From the NCBI GenBank assembly GCA_031296935.1, contig JAVDPD010000003.1, positions 186,001 through 250,000 on the forward strand: a DNA stretch of 64,000 nt, given 5' to 3'. Both the position numbers and the translations under genes were made by a program. Below are positions 15,651-24,204 of this stretch, piece by piece (the stretch's first letter is position 1; the number at the start of each line of letters is the position of its first letter). The DNA is from Cerasicoccus maritimus (GTDB taxonomy: Bacteria > Verrucomicrobiota > Verrucomicrobiia > Opitutales > Cerasicoccaceae). Under the pieces are notes generated by a model. The model saw only the letters and a list, made by a program, of their open reading frames with translations. It was not told the origin of the DNA and made no database searches.

Positions 15651-18136
15651 TTGACGACTTGATTAAGACGTCTCCTTACAGCCTTGCTGGTGAAGCACGC
15701 CGTGCTCGCTTGCTTGAGGCAATGCACGATGCCTACCGACATCATTTTGAATCGTGTGCAGCCTATCGACGCTTTTGCGAAGGGCGGGGGCTGTCGGCAG
15801 TATCAAAGTTTGCTGCGCTTGAGGAGATCCCTTACCTGCCGGTGCAGGCTTTCAAAGACTCGGCAGATTTGCTGCGTTCGGTGCCGGACAGTGAAGTGAA
15901 AACTACATTGCAATCCTCCGCGACGAGCGGGTTGCCCAGTTCGGTGGCGGTCGATGCCATTACTGCAAAGCGTCAAGTGCGTGCGCTGGCTTCGGTGCTG
16001 GGGACGGCTCTCGGACCGAAACGACGTCCATTGCTGGTGTTTGACGCGGATCCGCGCTCAGGTAGCGGGGTGATGGGTGCCCGCAGCGCTGCGGTGCAAG
16101 GGTTCCTGAATCTTGCGCGCGAGGTTGACTACGCGATGATGCCAGAAAATGGCGTGCTTACTTTGCAACGCAAAGTATTGAACGAGCTGGCGGAGCGTTG
16201 GGCCGATTCGAATGAGCCGGTGTTGCTCTTCGGCTTTACTTTTTTAGTTTATTCAATGGTGCTGGAACCGCTCGCGAAAGAAGGCGTGAAAATCCAACTG
16301 CCGAAAGGTAGCTACCTCGCTCATTTGGGCGGATGGAAAAAGTTGGCGGATCAAGCAGTTTCAAAAGAAGCCTTTGCTCAAAGCGCGCAACAGGTGTTTG
16401 GCATCGAGCCGGAGAGCGTGGTGGATTTTTATGGGTTCACTGAACAGATGGGCGTGACCTATCCGGACGCGGCCAACGGCGACAAGATTGCGCCCGCTTT
16501 TGCCGAAGTCATTGTGCGCGATCCGCAGACGCTGGCGCCAATGCCGGATGGGCAGGTTGGCTTGCTTCAGTTTGTGACTCCGCTGCCGCATAGCTATCCA
16601 GGCATTTCGGTGCTTACGGATGACATTGGGATGGTCACCGGCCGTGATGGTTGTGGCGATTGGCAGGGCACGCAGTTCCGGGTGCTGGGGCGCGCAAAGC
16701 AGGCTGAGGTTCGAGGTTGCGGTGATATTTTGGGCGACAAGGTTGCTACTGCCCGCAAGCGCACTGAGGTTGGTCAAGGCAATCTACGTTTGCTCTTCTC
16801 ACCGGATGACGCGCCAGCAGCAAGTGGGCGATGGGACGCGCCTTTGACTATGGACGCTTTGCCGGTAGTTGAGTCGGTTGCGGATTTGGCCGGTCGCTTG
16901 CGACAGGAACGCGAGCGTTTGGATGCCTACTCTGTGGATGATTTGATCAATTTGATTTCGGCGGCGGCCGAGCGTTGGGCATCGACGGATTCACCACTAG
17001 CTGTCCTGCGCCAGCAAGGACTGCTATTTCTCCACACATGGTGTCGTCCGGAGAAGCTGGCGCGCTTAGCGGACGAAAGTTTGCACGGGCGTCGCGGCGT
17101 GCTCGATGGACCATTGCCAATCGGCGGTAACCGTGTGCGCCAGCTCGGCGCGCGACATAGAGGCTTAGTCGTGCATTGGCTGGCGGGCAATGTGCCGGTG
17201 CTGGGGATGCTGACGCTGGTGCAGTCGATCTTGGCGCGTAATGCGAACTTGCTGAAGGCTGCCAGCCGATACACGCGCGTGCTGCCGATGCTATTGGAGG
17301 CGTTTCGTGACTTGGAGGTCAAGACGCCGGGTGGACGCGTGTTGCGGGGAAACGATGTTCTGGCATCGATTGCCGTGGTTTATTGCGACCGGGATGACAT
17401 TGCTTCGGCACAGCAGATTTCTCAGGAAGCCGATGTGCGTTTAGCATGGGGTGGACGCGAGGCGGTGGAAGCAGTCTCAGCTTTGCCCCGCAAAGTAAAC
17501 ACTGAAGATATTATCTTTGGGCCGAAGCTTTCGTTCATGGTGATTGGGCAAAGCGAGCTCGGTTCCGGGCGCTCAGTAAATCGATTGGCGCGTCGCGCAG
17601 CCACGGATGTTTGCGTCTTTGAGCAAACGGGATGTGCGTCTCCGCATACGATTTTTATTGAACGCGGCGACGCTTTGTCTGCGCAGGCGTTCGCCGAAAA
17701 ATTGGCGGAAGAGTTGGATAAAGCACTGGTGCGTTTCCCCGTTGTGCCAGCGGGGCCCGAAGATGCTTCGCGCATTGAGGCTCGGCGCATACGCGGTGAG
17801 CTGACCGGCAAAGTGTGGCGTTCACAAGGGACGGCATGGACCGTCATACTAGACGATGCTGGCGCGCAGTTGGCGGCTCCGTGTTATGGCCGGGTCATCA
17901 CTGTTCGTGAAGTGGAGCATATCGAAGATACGTTGGCCTTAGTCGATGACAGCATTCAGACCATCGGCCTTGCATTATCGGGCGAGCAGCGTTTGGCGTT
18001 TGCTCAGCAAGCTGCGCGGATGGGCGCAGAGCGTTTCCCGGATGTTGGGCGGATGACGCTGTTCGAAGCTCCGTGGGATGGCCTGTTCCCATTGGAACGG
18101 CTTGTGAAATGGTATTCCCTTGGTGGGCCGGTTTAG
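15647..18136 (+). CDS. LuxE-LuxC fusion: acyl-protein synthetase / acyl reductase
   Basis: The 829-residue protein joins two enzymes that are separate subunits of the bacterial bioluminescence fatty acid reductase. Residues 1 to about 380 are LuxE-like, with an adenylate-forming Ser/Thr loop (SSATSGLPSS, about residues 90-99), DFYGFTEQMG and RVLGRAKQAEVRG. Residues about 440-829 are LuxC-like, with HWLAGNVPVLGM, LAWGG, and the nucleophilic cysteine in FEQTGCASPH (Cys663). Together they would take an acyl thioester or acid to the aldehyde using NADPH and ATP. No luxA/luxB luciferase genes are present, so light emission is not implied. It ends in overlap with a convergent gene. Confidence 0.88.
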   Translation: MIDDLIKTSPYSLAGEARRARLLEAMHDAYRHHFESCAAYRRFCEGRGLSAVSKFAALEEIPYLPVQAFKDSADLLRSVPDSEVKTTLQSSATSGLPSSVAVDAITAKRQVRALASVLGTALGPKRRPLLVFDADPRSGSGVMGARSAAVQGFLNLAREVDYAMMPENGVLTLQRKVLNELAERWADSNEPVLLFGFTFLVYSMVLEPLAKEGVKIQLPKGSYLAHLGGWKKLADQAVSKEAFAQSAQQVFGIEPESVVDFYGFTEQMGVTYPDAANGDKIAPAFAEVIVRDPQTLAPMPDGQVGLLQFVTPLPHSYPGISVLTDDIGMVTGRDGCGDWQGTQFRVLGRAKQAEVRGCGDILGDKVATARKRTEVGQGNLRLLFSPDDAPAASGRWDAPLTMDALPVVESVADLAGRLRQERERLDAYSVDDLINLISAAAERWASTDSPLAVLRQQGLLFLHTWCRPEKLARLADESLHGRRGVLDGPLPIGGNRVRQLGARHRGLVVHWLAGNVPVLGMLTLVQSILARNANLLKAASRYTRVLPMLLEAFRDLEVKTPGGRVLRGNDVLASIAVVYCDRDDIASAQQISQEADVRLAWGGREAVEAVSALPRKVNTEDIIFGPKLSFMVIGQSELGSGRSVNRLARRAATDVCVFEQTGCASPHTIFIERGDALSAQAFAEKLAEELDKALVRFPVVPAGPEDASRIEARRIRGELTGKVWRSQGTAWTVILDDAGAQLAAPCYGRVITVREVEHIEDTLALVDDSIQTIGLALSGEQRLAFAQQAARMGAERFPDVGRMTLFEAPWDGLFPLERLVKWYSLGGPV

Positions 18137-18840
18137 GCCTGTTCCGGGGCTGCGGGTGGCGTCAGAGTTAGTTCGGCCAGCTCCTTGAGGATGTCCTGCA
18201 TCAGTGGCAGGTCCCAGATTTCGTCAATGGGTTTGTTGCTGTTAATGCGGATGAAAAATTGCTCACGCTGCTGGTGGAGGCCATAGGTGAACAGAGTTTT
18301 GATGGGGTCCCAGCGGTCCCACTGTCCGGGCTTGGTTCGGTTGACGTAAAGCTGGTCGCCTAGCACATGCCAGTAGGCAACGTATTCGGTGTGATTATCT
18401 TTTTCCAGAGTGCGGCGTTCTGCGTTAAAAAGCTCTTCTCCTTCGACACTGCAGGGTACGGAAAATCCGCTTTCTTCAGGAATCAACGTCCAGCCACTAC
18501 GCACCCAGCATACGTCCGGCGTGTGAGATTGCACGAGGCGGACTGGCATCATTTTAGGTTCCCAATAGGCGACGTAAACACTGATGCGGGTGCTGCCACG
18601 CTCGTAGGTGCGGTAAACTGCCTGAGAAAAATTAAGGATGCCTTCGACGGTTTCCTCCATCGCTTCAGTTTCCGCAAGGGGCCGATCTTCAATCTTCCAG
18701 CCGTCATATTCCGAGACAATCTGCTCCTTCAGATCGCCCGTCATGGTCTTGGGTGGGGAGTAGATCAAAGTCGTGTAGCCAAGCGCCAGGATGCAGCAGG
18801 TGATGATGACGACGCCGAGGATAAAAAATATTTTGCGCAT
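18133..18840 (-). CDS. EpsI-like exosortase-associated protein
   Basis: This 235-residue protein has one N-terminal membrane segment (FFILGVVIITCCILALGYTT) and a periplasmic domain like EpsI/DUF3485. The characteristic pieces are YVAYWEPK, PVRLVQSHTPDVCWVRSGW with the cysteine and histidine seen in this family, and the terminal YRWF-like WHVLG region. EpsI proteins accompany exosortases in PEP-CTERM/exopolysaccharide loci, and two PEP-CTERM proteins are encoded in this window, but no exosortase gene was found here. It stands alone on the minus strand, its stop overlapping the convergent LuxE-LuxC stop, with its promoter between 18841 and 18943. Confidence 0.78.
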   Translation of the reverse strand: MRKIFFILGVVIITCCILALGYTTLIYSPPKTMTGDLKEQIVSEYDGWKIEDRPLAETEAMEETVEGILNFSQAVYRTYERGSTRISVYVAYWEPKMMPVRLVQSHTPDVCWVRSGWTLIPEESGFSVPCSVEGEELFNAERRTLEKDNHTEYVAYWHVLGDQLYVNRTKPGQWDRWDPIKTLFTYGLHQQREQFFIRINSNKPIDEIWDLPLMQDILKELAELTLTPPAAPEQA

Positions 18841-18943
18841 AGGAACTGAACGAAAACGTGGGATTGAGTCGCAAGGAAGCGAGAAATAGAGATGGTAATA
18901 TTGCCCAAGGGTTCCAAACTTTCAACTGAAACTTTATTTCTCC

Positions 18944-20068
18944 ATGAGTGAACGGATATACCTCTCCCCCCCGGATATGACGCAGGCTGAGCGCAATTCG
19001 CTACTGGCGGCGTTTGACTCGGGCTGGGTGGCGCCGGTGGGGCCGCATTTGACGGAGTTCGAGCAGGCGCTGTGTCGTATTACGGGCGCTGAGCATGCCG
19101 TGGCACTGGCCTCAGGGACGGCGGCTTTGCATTTGGCAATGCTGGAGGCCGGTGTTGAACCCGACGATCGAGTTTACTGCTCTACGCTGACCTTTGTTGC
19201 CTCGGTCAATGTGATTCGTTACTGTGGGGCGGTGCCTGTGCTGATCGACAGCGAGACGCGCAGTTGGCAGATGGACCCCGAGCTCTTGGCGGAGGCCTTG
19301 ACGCGCGATGCGGCTGCGGGGTGTTTGCCTAAGGCGGTGCAAGTGGTTGACGTCTATGGGCAGTGTGCAGACTACGCTGCGATTGAGCGTTTGTGCGATG
19401 AATACGACGTTACTTTAATCGTGGACGCCTCGGAGGCGTTGGGCGCGACACATGGTAAGCGCGGCGCTGGCTCTATTGGTAAAATGGCCGCATTGTCGTT
19501 CAACGGAAACAAACTCGTCACGACATCTGGCGGCGGCGCCTTGCTGACCAATGATGCCGGCATTGCCGAGCGTGCGCGTCATCTGGCCACTCAGGCGAGG
19601 GAACCGGTTTTGGAATTTTTGCATGACGCGGTGGGCTACAATTATCGCATGAGCAATTTGCTGGCGGGATTGGGCTTGGGGCAACTGAGTCGGTTGGACG
19701 ACATCATGGTTCGCCGTCGTGCGATATATGAGCGCTACGCGGCAGAGTTGGGCGAGCTGCAAGGCGTTTGCTTTATGCCCGAAGCTCCGTGGGGGCGGTG
19801 CAATCGCTGGTTGACTTGCCTGACGTTGGATGACGCCCGCTGCACGGCTGGCGGGCTCATTGAGTCGCTCAGTGCGGACAATATCGAGGCGCGGCCGGTC
19901 TGGCGTCCCATGCACCGGCAGCCGATTTATGCAGACTGTGAAGTGCTGAATCGCGGAGTGGCCGATCGACTTTATGAGACCGGTGTTTGCTTACCGAGTG
20001 GTGGCTGTATGACCGAAGAGCAGCAAAGCCGCGTCATTGATGTGGCGCGAAAGTGTCTGAAGGACTGA
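18944..20068 (+). CDS. PglE-like DegT/DnrJ/EryC1 sugar aminotransferase
   Basis: This 374-residue PLP enzyme should convert a 4-keto UDP-sugar into the 4-amino sugar using glutamate. Signatures include SGTAALHLAML near the start, the aspartate and asparagine positions around STLTFVASVNVI, VVDVYGQCADYAAI, VDASEALGATH, and the PLP-binding lysine in SFNGNKLVTTSGGG. The NGNK context and VDASEALG are typical of the PglE/WbpE-like branch. With the following PglF-like dehydratase and the PglD-like gene it completes the enzymes for UDP-diNAc-bacillosamine from UDP-GlcNAc. Product identity is inferred from context. Confidence 0.9.
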   Translation: MSERIYLSPPDMTQAERNSLLAAFDSGWVAPVGPHLTEFEQALCRITGAEHAVALASGTAALHLAMLEAGVEPDDRVYCSTLTFVASVNVIRYCGAVPVLIDSETRSWQMDPELLAEALTRDAAAGCLPKAVQVVDVYGQCADYAAIERLCDEYDVTLIVDASEALGATHGKRGAGSIGKMAALSFNGNKLVTTSGGGALLTNDAGIAERARHLATQAREPVLEFLHDAVGYNYRMSNLLAGLGLGQLSRLDDIMVRRRAIYERYAAELGELQGVCFMPEAPWGRCNRWLTCLTLDDARCTAGGLIESLSADNIEARPVWRPMHRQPIYADCEVLNRGVADRLYETGVCLPSGGCMTEEQQSRVIDVARKCLKD

Positions 20069-20130
20069 GCGCGCCGCACGAGAAACTTATTTGCCTAAGC
20101 CTTCGAATTACTTTTTTGATTTCATAATTG

Positions 20131-21999
20131 ATGAAACGCGGCATTCGCAGAACACGCTTAATTCATTGGTCGCTGATCCTGGTGGCCGCCGTGTTTTCGC
20201 TCTTCCTTTCGTATCAGGTCCGCTTTGATTTCAACATGCCGGACGAGTGGGTGCTGCGGATGGTGGAAACGGTGCAGTGGATCTTGCCGCTGGAATACAT
20301 CGTCTTTTATGCCTTCGGCCTTTTCTCACCCTTGGGCGCGCGCTTTCGCTGGTGGGACTTTATGCGAATTGGTTTGGCGGTGGGTTTATTGTCCGCGTTT
20401 TTGCTCTATTTGTGGTTCATTTTTTCAGGCGAAAAAACGGCGCCGCGCTCTGTGGTTTTAATCAACGGGCTGTTCCTGCTGATTTCACTCAGCTGCATCC
20501 TCGCATTATCGGCCAACCTACGGCAAATCCTCACGGGGCACATTGCGGAATTGCCGGTGCGCGCCTCGCGTGTGGTTGTGGTCGGTTCCGGTTTCCTCGC
20601 TTATCAACTCGTAGAGCAAACAAGGAAGCGCGGCGGGCTGGGTATGCGCGTGGTAGGCTTGATCAGCACGCGCGAAGGTTTGCGCGAAGGGGAGCATTGG
20701 CAGGGGGTTGAAGTCGGTGGGCGAATTAAACAATTGGAGCAAATTTGCAGGCGTTTTGACCCGGACCGCATCATCATTACCGATCCGGAATTGCCCGCTG
20801 AGCAGATACGCGAGTTGGTCCGGAAATGCCGCTTGCTGCATGTGCCGTTGCACATTGTACCGAGTGTTCAGGAGATGCCTTATGGCGTGCTGCGCGTGGA
20901 GGCGATCCGTCCTGTGGGCTTGGATGATGTCTTGGGGCGCAATTCGCTGGAGATTGACTTGCCGCGCATTCATGGCCTGCTGGCCGGCAAGCGCGTCCTG
21001 GTGACGGGCGCCGGTGGCAGCATCGGGAGTGAATTAGCCCGTCAGATTTTGGCCATGCAGCCGAGCAAGTTGTTGATCCTCGATCATTCAGAAGCTTCGT
21101 TGTTTCTGATCGAACAGCAGTTGTTGGCGGAGGATGGGGGAGAGTGCGTCCAAGCGGTCTTGGCGGATGTGCGTGATTTGGACACGATGACGTCTGTCTT
21201 TGAGTCGGAACGGCCGGAGATTGTATTTCACTCAGCTGCGTTGAAGCACGTGCCGATGATGGAGGCTTATCCAGCGGAAGGCTTTCGGACAAATACGTTG
21301 GCGACCAATCAACTTGCGGATCTGGCCGAACGTTTTGGCGTGGAGCGGATGGTGTTTATCTCGACAGATAAAGCGATCAACCCGTCGAGTTTGATGGGCG
21401 CTTCGAAGCGCCTGGCGGAGCAACTATTGCAGGCCCGCGCGCGGGGTAATGGTGGTACTGCATTTGTGGCGGTCCGCTTTGGCAATGTGATTGGCTCGTC
21501 GGGAAGTGTCGCGCCGATCTTCGAAAAGCAAATTGCGGCCGGCGGTCCAGTCACCGTGACCCACGCGGACGTGACTCGCTACTTTATGTCGATCCCGGAG
21601 GCGGTAGGGCTCGTGTTGCAAAGCGCCACGCAGGGAAGTGGCGGCGAGATCTTCATGCTCGATATGGGCGACCCGCTGAAGGTGATGGATGTCGCCCGCA
21701 TGATGATCGAGATGCGTGGCCTGGAGCCGGGAACGGACATCGAAATAAAAATCATTGGACTGCGTCCGGGTGAAAAATTGTTCGAAGAGCTGAGTTACGA
21801 TGAGGAAATTCACGATACGACGTCTCACCCGCGGGTTTATCGCCTGACCGCGTCGCCGCTCTCCGGGGAGGATGCTGCGGCGTTACTCGCCCGGATTGAG
21901 GGGTTGGTGCAGCGTCAGGACGCGGAAGCCATCAGGACCGTCATGCACGAGGTATTGCCTGAGTTTATTGGGGCTGATCGCGACTCTGCTCATGCCTAA
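20131..21999 (+). CDS. PglF/WbpM-like UDP-GlcNAc 4,6-dehydratase
   Basis: The 622-residue membrane protein has about four N-terminal helices, then a CoA-binding-like Rossmann domain (RVVVVGSGFLAYQLVEQTRK) and a C-terminal extended short-chain dehydrogenase domain beginning KRVLVTGAGGSIGSELARQI. The catalytic region is FISTDKAINPSSLMGASKRLAE, where Met replaces the usual Tyr as in PglF/FlaA1-type dehydratases. The typical GNVIGSSGSV and ITH-like TVTHADVTRYFMSI motifs follow. It makes the 4-keto-6-deoxy sugar used by the aminotransferase. I prefer the ATG at 20131 over the TTG just before it. Confidence 0.9.
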   Translation: MKRGIRRTRLIHWSLILVAAVFSLFLSYQVRFDFNMPDEWVLRMVETVQWILPLEYIVFYAFGLFSPLGARFRWWDFMRIGLAVGLLSAFLLYLWFIFSGEKTAPRSVVLINGLFLLISLSCILALSANLRQILTGHIAELPVRASRVVVVGSGFLAYQLVEQTRKRGGLGMRVVGLISTREGLREGEHWQGVEVGGRIKQLEQICRRFDPDRIIITDPELPAEQIRELVRKCRLLHVPLHIVPSVQEMPYGVLRVEAIRPVGLDDVLGRNSLEIDLPRIHGLLAGKRVLVTGAGGSIGSELARQILAMQPSKLLILDHSEASLFLIEQQLLAEDGGECVQAVLADVRDLDTMTSVFESERPEIVFHSAALKHVPMMEAYPAEGFRTNTLATNQLADLAERFGVERMVFISTDKAINPSSLMGASKRLAEQLLQARARGNGGTAFVAVRFGNVIGSSGSVAPIFEKQIAAGGPVTVTHADVTRYFMSIPEAVGLVLQSATQGSGGEIFMLDMGDPLKVMDVARMMIEMRGLEPGTDIEIKIIGLRPGEKLFEELSYDEEIHDTTSHPRVYRLTASPLSGEDAAALLARIEGLVQRQDAEAIRTVMHEVLPEFIGADRDSAHA

Positions 22000-22043
22000 G
22001 TTGATATTCGTATATTATCTAAGATTTACAGTTGAAAACTTAA

Positions 22044-23048
22044 TTGGGGTTGTTTCCTTATATTGCTATAGACGCCGCTATTCCATCCAAGGGCCTTAAA
22101 GGCAGTCCGACTTTTTTGGGGCTCATATTGTCTGGATGCTATATCATAGCTTCTAGCTCCTATATTATCATTTCTTCCATGATGGTTGCGGACGCCTTTG
22201 AGTCCGATTCCGAGGTGGCCTTGGTGGAAATGGCCAAGGGCATTGCCTTTGTATTGGTTACTGGCGTTTTGTTGTTCTTGGGGAGCTGTTACCTCATGAA
22301 TCTCATTGCGCGGCAATACGAGAAAATCGAAAAACAACGGCGTTCGATTGAAGAACTCGACCGCCGGGCTTCGACGGGGTTGTTGGCCAGTGCAATTGGG
22401 CATGACGCCAATAACCTGCTGACGGCCGTGCGTATGTCGGTAGATTTGTTGCAACATGGATTGGGCCCGGAGCGCAGTCGCGCCTTGATTGAGACTATCA
22501 GTGGATCGCTTGATGAGCTTGTTGCCCTGAACCGGCGCTTGGTGCGCGGTGGGCAGGCTGATCAGCCGGGTGAGCTGAAACCACGCTGTCTGAAAAATGA
22601 ATCGGAACGGGTTTTACAGTTTCTGAATCATGAGCATCCCGTTTCTCGCCTAAAGATTTCTTTCTACCATGAAGGGGACTGCACGGTCCCGCTTAACCGC
22701 CACCTCTACTTTCAGGTCTTCCTCAATTTGCTGACGAATGTTGCCCGTCATGTCGGGGAGTCGGCGGAAGTGAGGGTGTTCATCCATGAGGCGGAGGGTG
22801 TGGTTGTCGTATGTGTTGAAGACGATGGTCCGGGAGTGTCTGAAGAGGAGCGGGAGAACATCTTTGCGCCGTATTATTCGCAACATCCAGAAGGGGCAGG
22901 GCTCGGACTTGCTTCGGTGCGGGCCGCGATGCGGTTGCACGAGGGAGAAATCAAGTGTGATGCGTCCAAGCTGGGCGGCGCCAAATTCGTGCTAACTTTT
23001 CCCAAGGCGCACAGCGCGAAGCCGGAAACGGCGGAGTGTGCCTGTTAG
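22044..23048 (+). CDS. Sensor histidine kinase, orphan
   Basis: The product (334 residues from a TTG start) has two hydrophobic segments in its first 90 residues, then a dimerisation helix with the phospho-accepting His120 in GHDANNLLTAVR, and an ATPase domain. The N box is FLNLLTNVARHVG, and G boxes are EDDGPGVSEEE and GAGLGLASVRAAMRLHEGE. Downstream ATGs at 22179 or 22182 would remove one membrane segment, so the true start is uncertain; no good ribosome site was seen. There is no response regulator beside it. It lies between PglF and GalE genes, so it may sense envelope or glycan status, but this is speculation. Confidence 0.78.
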   Translation: MGLFPYIAIDAAIPSKGLKGSPTFLGLILSGCYIIASSSYIIISSMMVADAFESDSEVALVEMAKGIAFVLVTGVLLFLGSCYLMNLIARQYEKIEKQRRSIEELDRRASTGLLASAIGHDANNLLTAVRMSVDLLQHGLGPERSRALIETISGSLDELVALNRRLVRGGQADQPGELKPRCLKNESERVLQFLNHEHPVSRLKISFYHEGDCTVPLNRHLYFQVFLNLLTNVARHVGESAEVRVFIHEAEGVVVVCVEDDGPGVSEEERENIFAPYYSQHPEGAGLGLASVRAAMRLHEGEIKCDASKLGGAKFVLTFPKAHSAKPETAECAC

Positions 23049-23186
23049 GCCCGCTTGGGGTTGGAACAAGGAATGTGGGCCGACCCATGAGCAGCGTTAA
23101 TTTTACCTGCCTGACACACCCTTGACCGGCGTATGAGCCCCTTTGGGGTTGCTTTGAGGGCTGGGGTTTGCCATCAACTGGCAGCT

Positions 23187-24176
23187 ATGAAAGTTTTAGT
23201 CGTAGGAGGCGCTGGATACATCGGCAGTCACTGCGTCCGCCAGCTGATTGCGGCGGGCCATGAACCGGTTGTTTTGGATAATCTCGTTTACGGCCACAAA
23301 GGAGCGTTGACTCCCGAGGTGCCGTTTTACGAAGGCGATCTAGGCGACAAGGAGTTCGTTGGCAAGGTCCTGAAGGATGAGGGCATTGAGCTGGTGATGC
23401 ACTTCGCGGCCTATTGCTTTGTAGGTGAGTCCGTAACCGAGCCTTTCAAATACTACGAGAACAACGTCGTCGCAACCCTGCGTCTGCTGGAAGTCATGCA
23501 CGAAGTTGGCGTGAAGAAGTTTGTCTTCTCGTCCACCTGCGCCACTTATGGCGTGCCGGAGCGCTTGCCGATGACGGAAGATTTGGCGCAGGCGCCGATC
23601 AATCCTTACGGCCAGACCAAGCTCGATGTGGAAAACATCCTCAAGGCGCTTAGCCACGCCTACGGCTTGTCCTTTGCCGCATTCCGCTATTTTAATGCCG
23701 CCGGCGCCTCGGTGGATGGCTCTATTGGTGAAGACCACCAGCCGGAAACCCACCTGATCCCACTTGTGATCGACGCCGCAGTCGGCAAGCGCGAGAACAT
23801 CAAAATATTTGGCACGGACTACGATACGCCGGATGGCACTTGCCTGCGCGACTACGTCCACGTGGACGACCTTTCCCGCGCGCACATCGCAGTGTTCGAC
23901 AAGCTTAGCGAGCCCGGCCAGGCCTTTTTCTACAACTTGGGCACCGGCACGCCAAACTCTGTGCGCGAAGTGATTTCCGCCGTTGAGCGTGTTACAGGCA
24001 AGAAAGTCCCGGTTATCGAAGACGTGCGTCGACCGGGCGACCCGCCTGCGTTGTTTGCCGACTCTACCAAGGCACAGACTGAGTTGGGCTGGAAGGTCGA
24101 GTTTGATAGCATTGACAAGATTGTCGAAACGGCTTGGAACTGGCACTCGAAAAACCCGAACGGCTACAACGACTAA
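23187..24176 (+). CDS. galE: UDP-glucose 4-epimerase
   Basis: The 329-residue protein interconverts UDP-glucose and UDP-galactose. MKVLVVGGAGYIGSHCVRQL is the NAD-binding start, SSTCATYG carries the catalytic Ser/Thr, and PYGQTKLDVE holds the Tyr-x3-Lys pair. RYFNAAGA and LRDYVHVDDLS are GalE hallmarks. The ATG at 23187 gives the standard N-terminus; a small hairpin (TGCCA/TGGCA, 23169-23183) lies immediately before it. Codon use shifts here towards C-ending codons compared with the glycosyltransferase genes at the left, suggesting higher expression or a different origin. It supplies UDP-galactose for the locus or for galactose use. Confidence 0.92.
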   Translation: MKVLVVGGAGYIGSHCVRQLIAAGHEPVVLDNLVYGHKGALTPEVPFYEGDLGDKEFVGKVLKDEGIELVMHFAAYCFVGESVTEPFKYYENNVVATLRLLEVMHEVGVKKFVFSSTCATYGVPERLPMTEDLAQAPINPYGQTKLDVENILKALSHAYGLSFAAFRYFNAAGASVDGSIGEDHQPETHLIPLVIDAAVGKRENIKIFGTDYDTPDGTCLRDYVHVDDLSRAHIAVFDKLSEPGQAFFYNLGTGTPNSVREVISAVERVTGKKVPVIEDVRRPGDPPALFADSTKAQTELGWKVEFDSIDKIVETAWNWHSKNPNGYND

Positions 24177-24204
24177 GCCACAATCTCAGACTACATAAAC
24201 TACT

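Noticed and set aside
15647..18136. Bioluminescence system
   Set aside because: LuxE- and LuxC-like domains are present, but no luciferase or LuxD gene is found; the setting is polysaccharide biosynthesis.
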